Origin: Urbifossiella limnaea
Lineage (GTDB): Bacteria > Planctomycetota > Planctomycetia > Gemmatales > Gemmataceae
Assembly (NCBI RefSeq): GCF_007747215.1
Contig: NZ_CP036273.1
Coordinates: 4,200,322-4,264,321 of the forward strand
Direction of reading: 5' to 3'
DNA: 64,000 nucleotides
The notes under the pieces are model-generated. The model saw only the letters and a program-made list of their open reading frames with translations. It made no database searches and was not told the origin of the DNA. Below are positions 28,897 through 37,657 of the stretch, in pieces; position 1 is the first letter of the stretch, and each line of letters begins with the position of its first letter. The translations under genes were made by a program, and so were the position numbers.

Positions 28897-29020
28897 GGCG
28901 AACCTGACGGGTGGGGGCGGGGGTGCCGTTCTCATTCTACCTCCGTCCGCCGGCGGCGCCCTCGCACCGGCCGCGGCGGCGGGGTAAACTGGCGGCATTC
29001 GTGACCTCCGGGGATCGGCC

Positions 29021-29797
29021 ATGCGAACGCGGGCGGCAGTGGCGGGATGGCTGTTCGTGATGGCGGGCGGGGCGGTCGTCGCCCAGCCGGCCCCGCTCGA
29101 CCGCGCGGAGTTGGACCGGCGCACGGCCCGCGTCGTCCACGAGGCCGCGACCCAGGGGAGCGAGTTGTACAACCGTGGCGGCAAGGCCGAGTGTTACCGG
29201 TTGCTCCAGGGCACGCTTCTGGCCGTCGAGCCGATGCTCGACCACCGGCCGAAGCTGGCAGTGTTCGTGAAGGAGCAACTCGACAAGTCCGCGAAGATGT
29301 CGCCGGACGCCGCCGCGTTCGAGCTCCGCAAGGCGATCGACGCCGTCCTCGAACAGACGGCCTCGGCCTTCGGCCCTGAGAAGACCCCCACGCCCAAGGA
29401 CCCGCCCACGCCGGACAAGACGGCGGGGTCGCTGTGGGACCGCATGGGTGGGGAGAAAGTCGCGCGGGCCACGGTCAAGGACTTCGTCGCCGTCGCCACG
29501 GCCGACGCGAAGCTGAACCTGACCCGCGGCGGCAAGTACAAGCTGGACGCCGCCAGCACCGCCCGCCTCGAAGGCTGGCTCGTGGACGCCCTGAGCCAGG
29601 TGACGGGCGGGCCACTCAAGAGTACCGGGAAGGAACTCGGCTCGTTCGCCGCGGAGCTCAACCTGACCTCGGGCGAGGTGAACGGGCTGGCGCTGCACTT
29701 CCGGAGCGCGCTGGAGCGGAACAAGGTCGGCGACACGGAGCGCGGCGAGTTCCTCATGCTCGTCCCGCAACTGCGATCGAAGGGCGTCCTGAAGTAA
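29021..29797 (+). CDS. Exported protein with truncated-globin-like domain lacking the proximal His
   Basis: 258 residues with a signal peptide (1-22, VVAQP). Residues 30-115 form a helical domain with SELYNRGGKAECYRLLQG and MLDHRPKLAVFV, a pattern I recall from planctomycete exported proteins. A Pro/Thr linker follows. Residues 137-258 resemble group 1 truncated haemoglobins: SLWDRMGGEKVARATVKDF, VTGGPLKSTGKEL, then LNLTSGEVNGLALHF. The proximal haem-ligand histidine expected in the segment after GKEL falls at Ala210 (SFAAEL). It therefore probably does not bind haem in the standard way. Candidate -10 TAAACT at 28985-28990. Confidence 0.78.
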   Translation: MRTRAAVAGWLFVMAGGAVVAQPAPLDRAELDRRTARVVHEAATQGSELYNRGGKAECYRLLQGTLLAVEPMLDHRPKLAVFVKEQLDKSAKMSPDAAAFELRKAIDAVLEQTASAFGPEKTPTPKDPPTPDKTAGSLWDRMGGEKVARATVKDFVAVATADAKLNLTRGGKYKLDAASTARLEGWLVDALSQVTGGPLKSTGKELGSFAAELNLTSGEVNGLALHFRSALERNKVGDTERGEFLMLVPQLRSKGVLK

Positions 29798-29856
29798 TGC
29801 CCGCGGGCGGGCGGCGGCGTAGAACGAGCCCAACCGCCCGTCCCCCGGGGCCGCCC

Positions 29857-31347
29857 ATGCGCGTCCTGTCCGGCCTCCTCGCCGTTCTCGCCGTCGTCGT
29901 GCCGGCGCTCGCCCAGCCCGCCCCGCGCGACGTGCTCAACGCCTACGAACAGCAACTGAAGGCGCTCCACGCCGCGGCCGCCCCAGCGGTCGTGTGCGTG
30001 GTCGTGTCGCGCAGCGACAAGTACCCCGCGCCGGCCGCCCTCCCCGACTACCCCGGGCGGCTCGGCACGTTCGACGCCGACGCCTTCCGAAAGGGCGGCC
30101 CCGACCGCGTCGCACTTGCCCGCAAGCTCGACCTGTCCGATCCCGCCGCCGTCACCGACCACGACTCCGGCACCGGCGTCGTCATCGACGCGGCCGGGCT
30201 CGTGCTGACCAACTTCCACACGGTCGAGGGTGCGACCCGCATCTACGTCCATATCCCCGGAGGCAAGGGGAGCTACGCCGACGTCCACGCCGCCGACGGC
30301 CGCAGCGACTTCGCCGTGCTGAAGCTGCTGACGCCGCCCGCCGGGTTGAAGGCGCTCAAGATCGGCGACGCACGGCTGTTCGACCTGCCGTCGGGGGAGA
30401 AGAACGTCTCCCCCGGCAAACTCGTCGCCGTGTTCGACTACCGAACGGCTGGCGGTGCGGTCCCTGACCGGGCCGGGTTCGCGCTGCCGGTCGTCAGCGA
30501 TGTCAAATTCCCGCCGTGGAACCAGAACTCGAACGACACGCCGAACAGCGTCTACCGCTACGCGCCGCTCGTGGAGTTCGAGTCGCGTGCGGTGCCGTCG
30601 TCGAGCGGGGCGGCGGTGCTGAGTCTCGACGGCGAGTTGCTGGCAATGACGAGTGCGGTCGCCACCGTCGGCGGCGGCGACGGCGGGCGGACGCAGGCCG
30701 TGCCGTTCGACCAGTGCAACCGCCGAGTCGTGGACGTGCTGGCCCGCGGCGAAGAGGTCGAGTACGGGTTCCTGGGGGTCGTGATCGAAAAGTTCGGCCG
30801 CACTAACGTCGGCGTCGGCATCAGCCAGGTGAGCCCGCGGAGCCCTGCCGACGGGCGGCTGTTCCCCGGCGACGTCATCACCCACATCAACGGCCAGCCG
30901 ACGCGGAACTTCCCGGACCTGCTGTACCAGATCGGTTCATCGTTGGCCGGCAGCAAGGCGCGGCTGACCGTGCGCGGCAAGGAACGGCCGGTGGACGTGC
31001 CGCTGGCGAAGTACAGCCACACGAGCCCGGTCATCGCCGCGAACCGGCCGGCCGCGGTGTTCGGCCTGCGCGTGGACTGGACGAGCGTCATCACGCAGGG
31101 CGGACTCGGGTCGCTGGTGGTGCCGCCCGGCGTGGTCGTGCGGGAGCTCGTGCCCAACTCGCCGGCCGCGGCGCGGTTCAAGACGCTCGGGGAGAACGCA
31201 CGCTGGGTCGTGACGCACGTAAACGGAGTCGTGACACCGACACCCGCGGCGTTCTACGCCGCCGCCCGGGAGCAGCGCGAGGTTCGGCTGACGGTGATCG
31301 ACGCGGGGCAACAAAACGCCAGGCCGCGTGAGGTGACTCTACCCTGA
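29857..31347 (+). CDS. Exported trypsin-like serine protease with PDZ domains
   Basis: 496 residues with a signal peptide (1-19, PALAQ). Trypsin-like fold with histidine in VLTNFHTVEGA (near residue 127) and aspartate in GRSDFAVLKLL. The usual GNSGGP serine loop is replaced by AVPSSSGAAVL, which keeps Ser-Gly but not the flanking glycines. One clear PDZ domain lies at about 300-390 (FLGVVIEKFG, LFPGDVITHINGQ), and a second PDZ-like segment at about 405-495 (VVPPGVVVRELVPNSPAA). It starts 59 bases after the globin-like gene and may share its transcript. Activity is likely but not certain. Confidence 0.85.
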   Translation: MRVLSGLLAVLAVVVPALAQPAPRDVLNAYEQQLKALHAAAAPAVVCVVVSRSDKYPAPAALPDYPGRLGTFDADAFRKGGPDRVALARKLDLSDPAAVTDHDSGTGVVIDAAGLVLTNFHTVEGATRIYVHIPGGKGSYADVHAADGRSDFAVLKLLTPPAGLKALKIGDARLFDLPSGEKNVSPGKLVAVFDYRTAGGAVPDRAGFALPVVSDVKFPPWNQNSNDTPNSVYRYAPLVEFESRAVPSSSGAAVLSLDGELLAMTSAVATVGGGDGGRTQAVPFDQCNRRVVDVLARGEEVEYGFLGVVIEKFGRTNVGVGISQVSPRSPADGRLFPGDVITHINGQPTRNFPDLLYQIGSSLAGSKARLTVRGKERPVDVPLAKYSHTSPVIAANRPAAVFGLRVDWTSVITQGGLGSLVVPPGVVVRELVPNSPAAARFKTLGENARWVVTHVNGVVTPTPAAFYAAAREQREVRLTVIDAGQQNARPREVTLP

Positions 31348-31429
31348 CCGCAACCGTCCTTGCGGCGGCCGCCGGCGGGCCGGTAAAACGGTTACACCCT
31401 CCCCAACCTCCCCCCGGAGTACCGTCGGG

Positions 31430-32374
31430 ATGACGGCGCGGTTCACGGTCCTCGCCAGCGGCAGCAGCGGCAACGCGGCCCTGCTCGAAGTGGACGGCTT
31501 CGGCCTCCTCATCGACTGCGGCCTGCACTCGCGTTTCATCTCGGCCCGCCTCGCGGCGGTCGGTCGCAGTTGGGAGCACGTCCACGCCGCCGTCCTCACG
31601 CACACCCACGGCGACCACTGGAAGGACACGTGCCTCGCCGACTTCCGCAGCCGCAAGATCTCGCTTCACGCACACCCGATGCACCTGAACCACCTGGCGA
31701 CCACCGCCCCGTCGTTCGGCCCGCTGAAGGCCGCGGGCTATACCCGCGCTTACGCCGACGGCGAGCAGTTCGGCATCGCCCCCGGGCTGACGGCAACGCC
31801 GGTCTGGGTCTCGCACGATTCCGAGCCGACGTTTGCGTTCCGCTTCGACTACGCGGACGCCGACGGCTTGTCGTGGTCGGTCGGGTACGCCTCGGACCTC
31901 GGCGTGGCCTCGGCCGAGTTGGTGGCCGCGTTCGCCGGCGTGGACGTGCTGGCGGTCGAGTACAACCACTGCGAGCGGATGGAGCGGGCGAGCACGCGGC
32001 CGGCGTTCCTGGTTCAGCGGGTGCTCGGCGACCAGGGGCACCTCTCGAATCGCCAGGCTGCGGAATTCACGCGCGCCGTCGCGGCCCGGTCCGGGCCCGG
32101 CTTCCCGTCGCACCTCGTGCAGTTGCACCTGAGCCGCGACTGCAACCATCCGTTCCTCGCCGAGGCGGCCGGACGCAACGCGCTCGCCGACCTGAACCCG
32201 TCGGCCGTGGTGCTGACGGCGAGGCAGGACGCACCGGCGAAGTCGATCGACCTGGTCCGCCGGCCGGACGCTGCGGTGCGGCTCGCGGCGCGGCCCGGGG
32301 CGCCGCCCGCGGCACCCTTCCCCACACGGCCGAAGCCCGCGGCGTCCGTGCTTCCGGGCTTCGGGGTAGTGTGA
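31430..32374 (+). CDS. MBL-fold metallo-hydrolase, YycJ/WalJ-like
   Basis: 314 residues, cytoplasmic. Opens FTVLASGSSGNAALLEVDG with the metallo-beta-lactamase motif LTHTHGDHWKD (about 63-73), later SHDSEPTFAFRF, YASDLGVASAELV and the metal ligand histidine in VEYNHCERM. This is the YycJ/WalJ exonuclease-like subfamily, found beside WalKR in Gram-positives and stand-alone elsewhere. The C-terminal 40 residues are proline-rich. 82 bases separate it from the protease upstream; a TAAAAC box lies there. Confidence 0.88.
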   Translation: MTARFTVLASGSSGNAALLEVDGFGLLIDCGLHSRFISARLAAVGRSWEHVHAAVLTHTHGDHWKDTCLADFRSRKISLHAHPMHLNHLATTAPSFGPLKAAGYTRAYADGEQFGIAPGLTATPVWVSHDSEPTFAFRFDYADADGLSWSVGYASDLGVASAELVAAFAGVDVLAVEYNHCERMERASTRPAFLVQRVLGDQGHLSNRQAAEFTRAVAARSGPGFPSHLVQLHLSRDCNHPFLAEAAGRNALADLNPSAVVLTARQDAPAKSIDLVRRPDAAVRLAARPGAPPAAPFPTRPKPAASVLPGFGVV

Positions 32375-32534
32375 CGGTTGTACCGGTCGTGCGGGCTCGT
32401 CCCGTTCTGCCACCACTTTCCGCTCCCACACCCACCCTTCCGACCGCTTCCGCCGGACCGACCGGCGCCGCCCGGCCGAAACGAGTTTTCGTCACGCACC
32501 CCGCGACGGGTGCGGTCCGCACGGAGGCGGGGTC

Positions 32535-33263
32535 ATGAAGCGGCTTACGGTACTGGCGCTCACGGCAACGGTGGTGTGGGGCGCGTCGTTCGCCCGAGCC
32601 GCGGACCCGCTGCCGTTGCCGACCGGGTTGGCGCCCACGACGCCGCGGGTGCCGGCGCCGGTGCTCAAGAACGGCTCCGTGGTGCCGATCGCCGCGACCG
32701 CCGCGCCGACGGCCGGGGCGGTGCAAACGGTGGGTTTCCGGGCGGCGGGGTCGGTGCCCGCGAGCGACTGGTCTCGCGGGGCGAACGTGTGGTGTTCCGA
32801 CTGCGCCCCTGCGGTTCGTCACCCGTTGCCCCCGGCCCCGGTGGCGTGCGCGACCGGCACCGCTCGCGGGCACGACGGCTCGTGCTGGGAGAAATTCAAG
32901 AGCTGGCTCTGCTTCCGCGAGACGCCCATTCACCTGGGTCTGACGCCGACCCCGCGTGCGGCGCCGCAGTACACGTACTTCCCGTGTACGGAACGTGCCG
33001 GCTGCGCGGCCGGCAACTGCGGCCCCGGCGGCTGCGCTCCCGGCCACCCGCGGCTCGGCGGGGGGCTGATCGGCGGCCGCGCTTGCACCACCTGCCCGAC
33101 GCCGGGTGAGTCCGTCATGCCCGGCTTCCGCTTCGCCAACCCCACGGCCGGAATGGCGCCCCCGCAGGTGGCGACCACGCCGGCGAGCGGGGTGGTGCCG
33201 TCGGGGTTCCGCACGCCGGCCCAGCCTCAGCCGGCCGTGCCTTACCGCGCCACGCCGCGCTGA
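32535..33263 (+). CDS. Exported cysteine- and proline-rich protein of unknown function
   Basis: 242 residues with a signal peptide (1-22, FARAADP). The mature chain contains about eleven cysteines, spaced in pairs such as VWCSDCAP, RAGCAAGNCGPGGC and ACTTCP, and is otherwise rich in proline and glycine. It probably forms disulfides outside the cytoplasm. The segment DGSCWEKFKSWLCFRETP looks like a conserved core. No enzyme motif. Convergent with a small lipoprotein gene, with a long inverted repeat between the two stops. Confidence 0.75.
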   Translation: MKRLTVLALTATVVWGASFARAADPLPLPTGLAPTTPRVPAPVLKNGSVVPIAATAAPTAGAVQTVGFRAAGSVPASDWSRGANVWCSDCAPAVRHPLPPAPVACATGTARGHDGSCWEKFKSWLCFRETPIHLGLTPTPRAAPQYTYFPCTERAGCAAGNCGPGGCAPGHPRLGGGLIGGRACTTCPTPGESVMPGFRFANPTAGMAPPQVATTPASGVVPSGFRTPAQPQPAVPYRATPR

Positions 33264-33318
33264 CCATCAACGACGAAAACCCGGGGGCATTCGCCCCCGG
33301 GCTTTCGTCGTTGATGGT
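33263..33318. terminator. Bidirectional terminator, 26-bp inverted repeat
   Basis: Arms 33263-33288 and 33293-33318 match over 26 bases with one mismatch, loop of four. The GC core CCCGGGGGC is flanked by AAAA and TTTC, so both strands get a T run. It lies between the convergent stops at 33263 and 33324. Confidence 0.88.
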
Positions 33319-33323
33319 CGTGT

Positions 33324-33701
33324 TCAGCGCCCGACGGGCACGCCGCCCTTCGGCGCCGGCAGCAAGTTCGCGCCGCCCTCGCCCGGGGCCGGAGTCGGCA
33401 CCGCGAACGGTTGCGTCGGCACGCCCGGCCGCGGGATCAGGTCAGTCGGCTGCGGCAGCGGCAACTCCGACGGCCCCCCGGGACCGCCGGAGCCGCCCGG
33501 AATAAACCCGCCCGGTGTCCCCGTCGGGAAGTTGCCGCCGACCGGTACCCCTTCAACGCACGAACTCCCTGACCCCACCAGCTGACACGGCGCGCTGTTA
33601 CCGCGCGACGTGAACCACCCGCTCCCGCAGTTCGTCCGGCACCCGCCGGCCGCCACGGTCGCCGCGACCGCCAGCGCGAGCACCGACACCTTGCGGACCA
33701 T
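33324..33701 (-). CDS. Small predicted lipoprotein
   Basis: 125 residues. Signal ending AATVAAGGCRTN gives a lipobox-like cysteine near residue 21. The mature part is glycine/proline-rich with three further cysteines and repeated PGGSGGPGGPSE and PTPAPGEGG stretches, so it is mostly disordered. ATG at 33701; the frame is open further upstream but without a signal. No family recognised. Confidence 0.7.
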   Translation of the reverse strand: MVRKVSVLALAVAATVAAGGCRTNCGSGWFTSRGNSAPCQLVGSGSSCVEGVPVGGNFPTGTPGGFIPGGSGGPGGPSELPLPQPTDLIPRPGVPTQPFAVPTPAPGEGGANLLPAPKGGVPVGR

Positions 33702-33800
33702 GTTTCGCCCCCCACCGCCGGCCCGGCCGTCGTCGCGGCCGCTCACCGACTTGAGGGAATTCTGACCGCCCCGCCGGATTTCACAACCGCGGCCGGGAAA

Positions 33801-33833
33801 CAAAAACGGCCCGCCGGTTCGCACCGGCGGGCC
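33801..33833 (-). terminator. Rho-independent terminator of the caspase-CTP gene
   Basis: Perfect 10-bp stem GGCCCGCCGG (33808-33817) with CCGGCGGGCC (33824-33833), six-base loop, followed on the minus strand by GTTTTTG. It stands 31 bases past the gene stop. Confidence 0.87.
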
Positions 33834-33863
33834 GAGTCGCTACAACCGGACAGGTTTACCCGA

Positions 33864-36464
33864 TCAGCCTTTCGGCCGGGCCGCGATCTGCTTCTGTAGG
33901 TGCGCCAGCGCCGCGGCGAGCTGCCTGTCCTTCTCCGGCGTCGTCACCTTCGGGTCGGCCCCCGGCGGCGGGATCACCTCCAGCTCGCGCAGGTGCGTCT
34001 CCAGCTCCGACGACTCCTCGCGGGTCAGCTTCACCTCGAAGCCGCGGTCGGGGCGGACGCCCCACTCCTCGTCCGGCTCGCCCTTGGTGGCCAGCTTGTC
34101 GATGTTCCGGTCGCTCGGCGGGTAGTAGCGGGCGATGGTGAGCTTGATCTGCCCGAGCGTCTGCCGGAAGTCCATGACGTTCTGCACGCTCCCCTTGCCG
34201 TAGCTCCGCTCGCCCAAGATCGTGGCCCGCTCGTGGTCCTGGAGGCACGCCGCCACGATCTCGCTGGCGCTGGCGCTCTGGCCGTTTATGAGCACGACCA
34301 CCTCGAAGCTCTTGTCGGCCGGGCGCCGGCCGCGGTACACCTCGGCGCTGCCCCCGCCGGCGCGGGCCTTCACCGACACCAGCTTCTCGGCCCCGACGAA
34401 CAGCTCGCTGACGGCGACGGCCGTCGACAGGTAGCCGCCGGGGTTGCCGCGGAGGTCGAGGATGAGGCCGTTCAGCCCGCCGTTCTCCTTGAGGTCGGCG
34501 ATGGCCGCCTTCAGGTCGGCGCCGGTCTTCTGGGTGAACTGCGTCAGCCGGACGTAGCCGATCTTGTTGGCCGCGTCGAGGGTGTACGACCACTCGGCGT
34601 CGGCGCCGCGCTTGACGCCCATCACCGTCTCGACCGACACCGAGTTCCGCTTCAGGTCGAAGGTCATGGGCTTGCCGTCGCGGTCGATCTTCAGCTGCAC
34701 CGGCGTGCCGGCCTTGCCGGTGATGATGCCGATGGCCTCCTCGGTCTTCATCCCCTTCGTGCTGTACTCGCGCTGGGCGCCCTCCGGGAGCGGACCGCCC
34801 TCGTTGTCCACGCTGCGGACGATGCCGGTAATGAGGTCGCCGGCGCGGATGCCGGCGCGGAACGCCGGGCTCCCCTTGATGGGGGTGACGACGAGCAGCC
34901 CGTCGCGGACCGGCTCGCGGCGGATCTGGATGCCGACGCCAGAGAACTGGCCCGTCAGCGAACTCTGCATCCGGCGGACGGTGTCGTTGTCGTAGTAGAC
35001 GGTGTACGGGTCGTTGAGGCTGGCCATCATCATCAGGATGGCGGTGTCGGCGTCCTTGTTGCCGTCCAGGTCTTCGCGCTTGCCGAGCCGCGCGCGGGCG
35101 TTCTGGAGCAGTTCGATCCGCCGGGCCTCGGTCAGCGTCTTGGCCCCCTTCAATGCCTCGTCGAGCTCGGTCGGCAGCGGCTCCTCGATGCGGCGGTACA
35201 TGCCGCGGATCGCGGCCGCGGTCAGGTCGCCGGTGTTCGTCTCCTTGATGTACACCTCGTTAACGCGGTCCGCGGCCGACGACACCTTGCGGGCGAAGGC
35301 GGTGGCCTCGGCCGCGGCGAGCGTCAGCCCCTCCTTCAGCTCGGTGCGGGCGGCCACGAACGCCGGCCCGACCAGGTCGCCGTCGGCGAGCCGCTGGTAC
35401 AGCTTGCGGAGGTCCTGCTGGGCCTTCAGCTTCGGCATCCGCTTCAGCAGCGCGTTCCCCTCCTTCGCCAGCTCCTCGGTCACGGTGCCGGCCTTCGCCA
35501 GCGCGGCGAGGGTTTCGACGCGCTTCTTGACCTTGGCCGTCTCGTCGGGGTTGAACGTCAGCGGGAAGTGGCTCGTCTTGCCGCCGATGGCGACCGGCTG
35601 GCCCTCCTTCTCCTTGTTCGTCTTGCCGAGCTTGCGGGCCTCGTTCGGCAGTTCCTTGTCGAGGTAGCGCACGAGTTCGTCCGACGTGACGAGCCCGTCC
35701 GGCTCGTACCCGTCGCGGTAGCCCTCGGCCTCGCCCTTCCCCTTCAGCGCCTCGACGGTCAGGCTGCCGAACAGGCTGTTCTCGCCGCGGGCGATCGACT
35801 CCGACCCGATGAACCCGCTCAGCAGCAGGACGCGGTCCTGCGGGCGGACCGACTCCTCCTTGTCCTCGGAGCCGAACAGCAGCGCGTCCACGTCGTTGAG
35901 GTTCGGCTCGGCGATCTTCTCGGCCCCGGGGTCGAAGCCCTTGTATTGCACGTCCATCATCAGGAGGACGTTTTGCGCCTTCACCTTCTTGAACGACGGG
36001 GCGAGGTCGCTGCCGAGGACGACGGCGGTCTTGGCCCGGTCCTTCAAGACGGTGTTCGGGGTGAAGTAGACGGTCTTGTCGCCGGTGCTGGCGCCGCGGC
36101 CGAAGAAGGCGACGAGCAACAGGTCGTCCTTGCCCGTGCTCTCGACGGCGGCCTCGACGGCCTTGACGATGCCGTCGCGGGTGGCGACCTCGCCGCCGCG
36201 CTTGGCGTCGGGGGCGGACAGGAATAGCTTGGTGCGGGCAGCGGGGACGCCGAGGAATCGCGGGTCGGTCACCACGTCGTACAGCGCCTTGGCGTCGGCG
36301 TCGGCGGTCGGGCGGGCGGTGATCGCCTTATCCTGGTACTCGCCGGCACCAACGATCACGACGAACGGGCCGCCCGGCTTGGTCTCGGGTTCAGCGGCGG
36401 CGGCCCGCCCGCCGAACCCGGCGGCGAGCGCGATGAGGGCAAGAACTGTGTGGCGAGCGTTCAT
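33864..36464 (-). CDS. S41 carboxy-terminal processing protease fused to a catalytically dead caspase-like domain
   Basis: 866 residues, exported (signal 1-23). N-terminal caspase-fold domain, about 33-290 (FVVIVGAGEYQD, DDLLLVAFFGRGAS, NVLLMMDVQYKG). The catalytic His of the expected GHG motif is Arg123 and the Cys of DxC is Gln173, so it cannot be a working C14 peptidase. A linker of helices follows, then a PDZ domain (about 495-600) and the S41 domain with the SASASEI serine (Ser732) and the YGKG lysine (Lys757), 25 residues apart as in Prc/CtpA. The protease half thus looks active. It ends at a good terminator and starts at 36464 with its own signal. Confidence 0.9.
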   Translation of the reverse strand: MNARHTVLALIALAAGFGGRAAAAEPETKPGGPFVVIVGAGEYQDKAITARPTADADAKALYDVVTDPRFLGVPAARTKLFLSAPDAKRGGEVATRDGIVKAVEAAVESTGKDDLLLVAFFGRGASTGDKTVYFTPNTVLKDRAKTAVVLGSDLAPSFKKVKAQNVLLMMDVQYKGFDPGAEKIAEPNLNDVDALLFGSEDKEESVRPQDRVLLLSGFIGSESIARGENSLFGSLTVEALKGKGEAEGYRDGYEPDGLVTSDELVRYLDKELPNEARKLGKTNKEKEGQPVAIGGKTSHFPLTFNPDETAKVKKRVETLAALAKAGTVTEELAKEGNALLKRMPKLKAQQDLRKLYQRLADGDLVGPAFVAARTELKEGLTLAAAEATAFARKVSSAADRVNEVYIKETNTGDLTAAAIRGMYRRIEEPLPTELDEALKGAKTLTEARRIELLQNARARLGKREDLDGNKDADTAILMMMASLNDPYTVYYDNDTVRRMQSSLTGQFSGVGIQIRREPVRDGLLVVTPIKGSPAFRAGIRAGDLITGIVRSVDNEGGPLPEGAQREYSTKGMKTEEAIGIITGKAGTPVQLKIDRDGKPMTFDLKRNSVSVETVMGVKRGADAEWSYTLDAANKIGYVRLTQFTQKTGADLKAAIADLKENGGLNGLILDLRGNPGGYLSTAVAVSELFVGAEKLVSVKARAGGGSAEVYRGRRPADKSFEVVVLINGQSASASEIVAACLQDHERATILGERSYGKGSVQNVMDFRQTLGQIKLTIARYYPPSDRNIDKLATKGEPDEEWGVRPDRGFEVKLTREESSELETHLRELEVIPPPGADPKVTTPEKDRQLAAALAHLQKQIAARPKG

Positions 36465-36603
36465 ACCGGTGCCTTTCCTGGTCCCGTATCCGGGGGTGTC
36501 CCCAGCCTGAATTATTGTCCCGATCGGCGCAGGCGGGTCAACCGCAGTTGCGCAACGGCGCGGGGCGAGGTACTGGTGACTGGCCGCGGCGGGCGGTCCT
36601 GGT

Positions 36604-37629
36604 TCAACCCGTCGCCAGAAGCCCGATCAATGCTACGCCGCTCACCACGGCCAGGGCAACCGGTACCCGTCCGGCCGGGGCATCGCTCACGCCGCCCGGC
36701 GGCACCATCACCCCCCGCGGCCCGGTGGCGGCGGCCCGCGCCGACCACGCCGCCAACCCACAGCTGACCAGCACGACCGCGGCGAGCGCGAACAGGCCGA
36801 TCGGGTACGACGCCAGTGCCCGCTCAAGCCCGCCGATCGGCACCGCGCCCACCGCGGCGAGGCCCGCGAAACCATTATTCGCCACGTGGACTGCGACCGG
36901 CACCCAGAGCGACCGCGAGCAGGCGTACGCGAAGTGCAAACACGCCCCCATAGCCGCGGTCACCAGCACATACGGCGGCGGGTACAGGTGCAGCAGCCCG
37001 AAGAACAGTGACGACAGGGCGACGCCGCCGACCCAGCCGTACCGCCCGACGTACCCGCGGCCGAGCAAGCCGCGGCACCACAGTTCTTCGACGACGCCCG
37101 GTCCGACGCCGACCGCCAGCAGCACGAACGCGGGGTGGAAACCGGCGAACAGTTCGCCGAGTTGGCCGGACTGGTCGAGGTGCTCTTCCATGCCGAACAG
37201 GCGGAACAGGAGTTGGGCCAGCCCGTCGCTGAGGATCACGAACGCCGGCAGCGCCAGCAGCGCGAGCCCGAGGTGCACGGGTGGCAGGCGTCGCAGCCCG
37301 ACCTCGCGCGTCCACCCGCGGCCGACAACGACCCGGAACACGATCAACGTGAACAGCAGGCCGGCGAGGTAGCCGAGCGGGAACGACCATGCCAGCAGCG
37401 ACACCAGCGCCGGCGGCAGCGAAGACACGCTGTTCGGCTTGCCGTCCGGAGGAGCGTCGGCGGCGGGGTCGCCGGCGGCGGCGAGCGCGAGGAAGCCGCC
37501 GACGACGATGACGATGAGCGTGCCGAACAGGACGACGGCGAACGCGACCGTGAGGAGGGTGCCGTCGAACAGCCCCGGCCGCGCGGCCGGGGGGCGGGTG
37601 ACCAGCGGGGCGTCGTCGGCGCTCGCCAT
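36604..37629 (-). CDS. CPBP-family intramembrane glutamic endopeptidase
   Basis: 341 residues with about eight hydrophobic segments. Carries the CPBP motifs: VVEELWCRGLLGRGYV (paired glutamates and arginine) near residue 190, FFGLLHLYPP with the first histidine, and VPVAVHVANNGFAG with the second. These are prenyl-endopeptidase/Abi relatives that cleave within the membrane. The final 70 residues contain a further membrane segment. Last gene of the minus-strand cluster, 28 bases after the GT-C-like gene. Its substrate is unknown. Confidence 0.9.
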   Translation of the reverse strand: MASADDAPLVTRPPAARPGLFDGTLLTVAFAVVLFGTLIVIVVGGFLALAAAGDPAADAPPDGKPNSVSSLPPALVSLLAWSFPLGYLAGLLFTLIVFRVVVGRGWTREVGLRRLPPVHLGLALLALPAFVILSDGLAQLLFRLFGMEEHLDQSGQLGELFAGFHPAFVLLAVGVGPGVVEELWCRGLLGRGYVGRYGWVGGVALSSLFFGLLHLYPPPYVLVTAAMGACLHFAYACSRSLWVPVAVHVANNGFAGLAAVGAVPIGGLERALASYPIGLFALAAVVLVSCGLAAWSARAAATGPRGVMVPPGGVSDAPAGRVPVALAVVSGVALIGLLATG

Positions 37630-37657
37630 CGGTTCGGCCCCGTGTCCCGAGTGTGTC

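Noticed and set aside
27520-29004. A 494-codon plus-strand open frame
   Set aside because: Antisense shadow of the S1C protease; a result of high GC.
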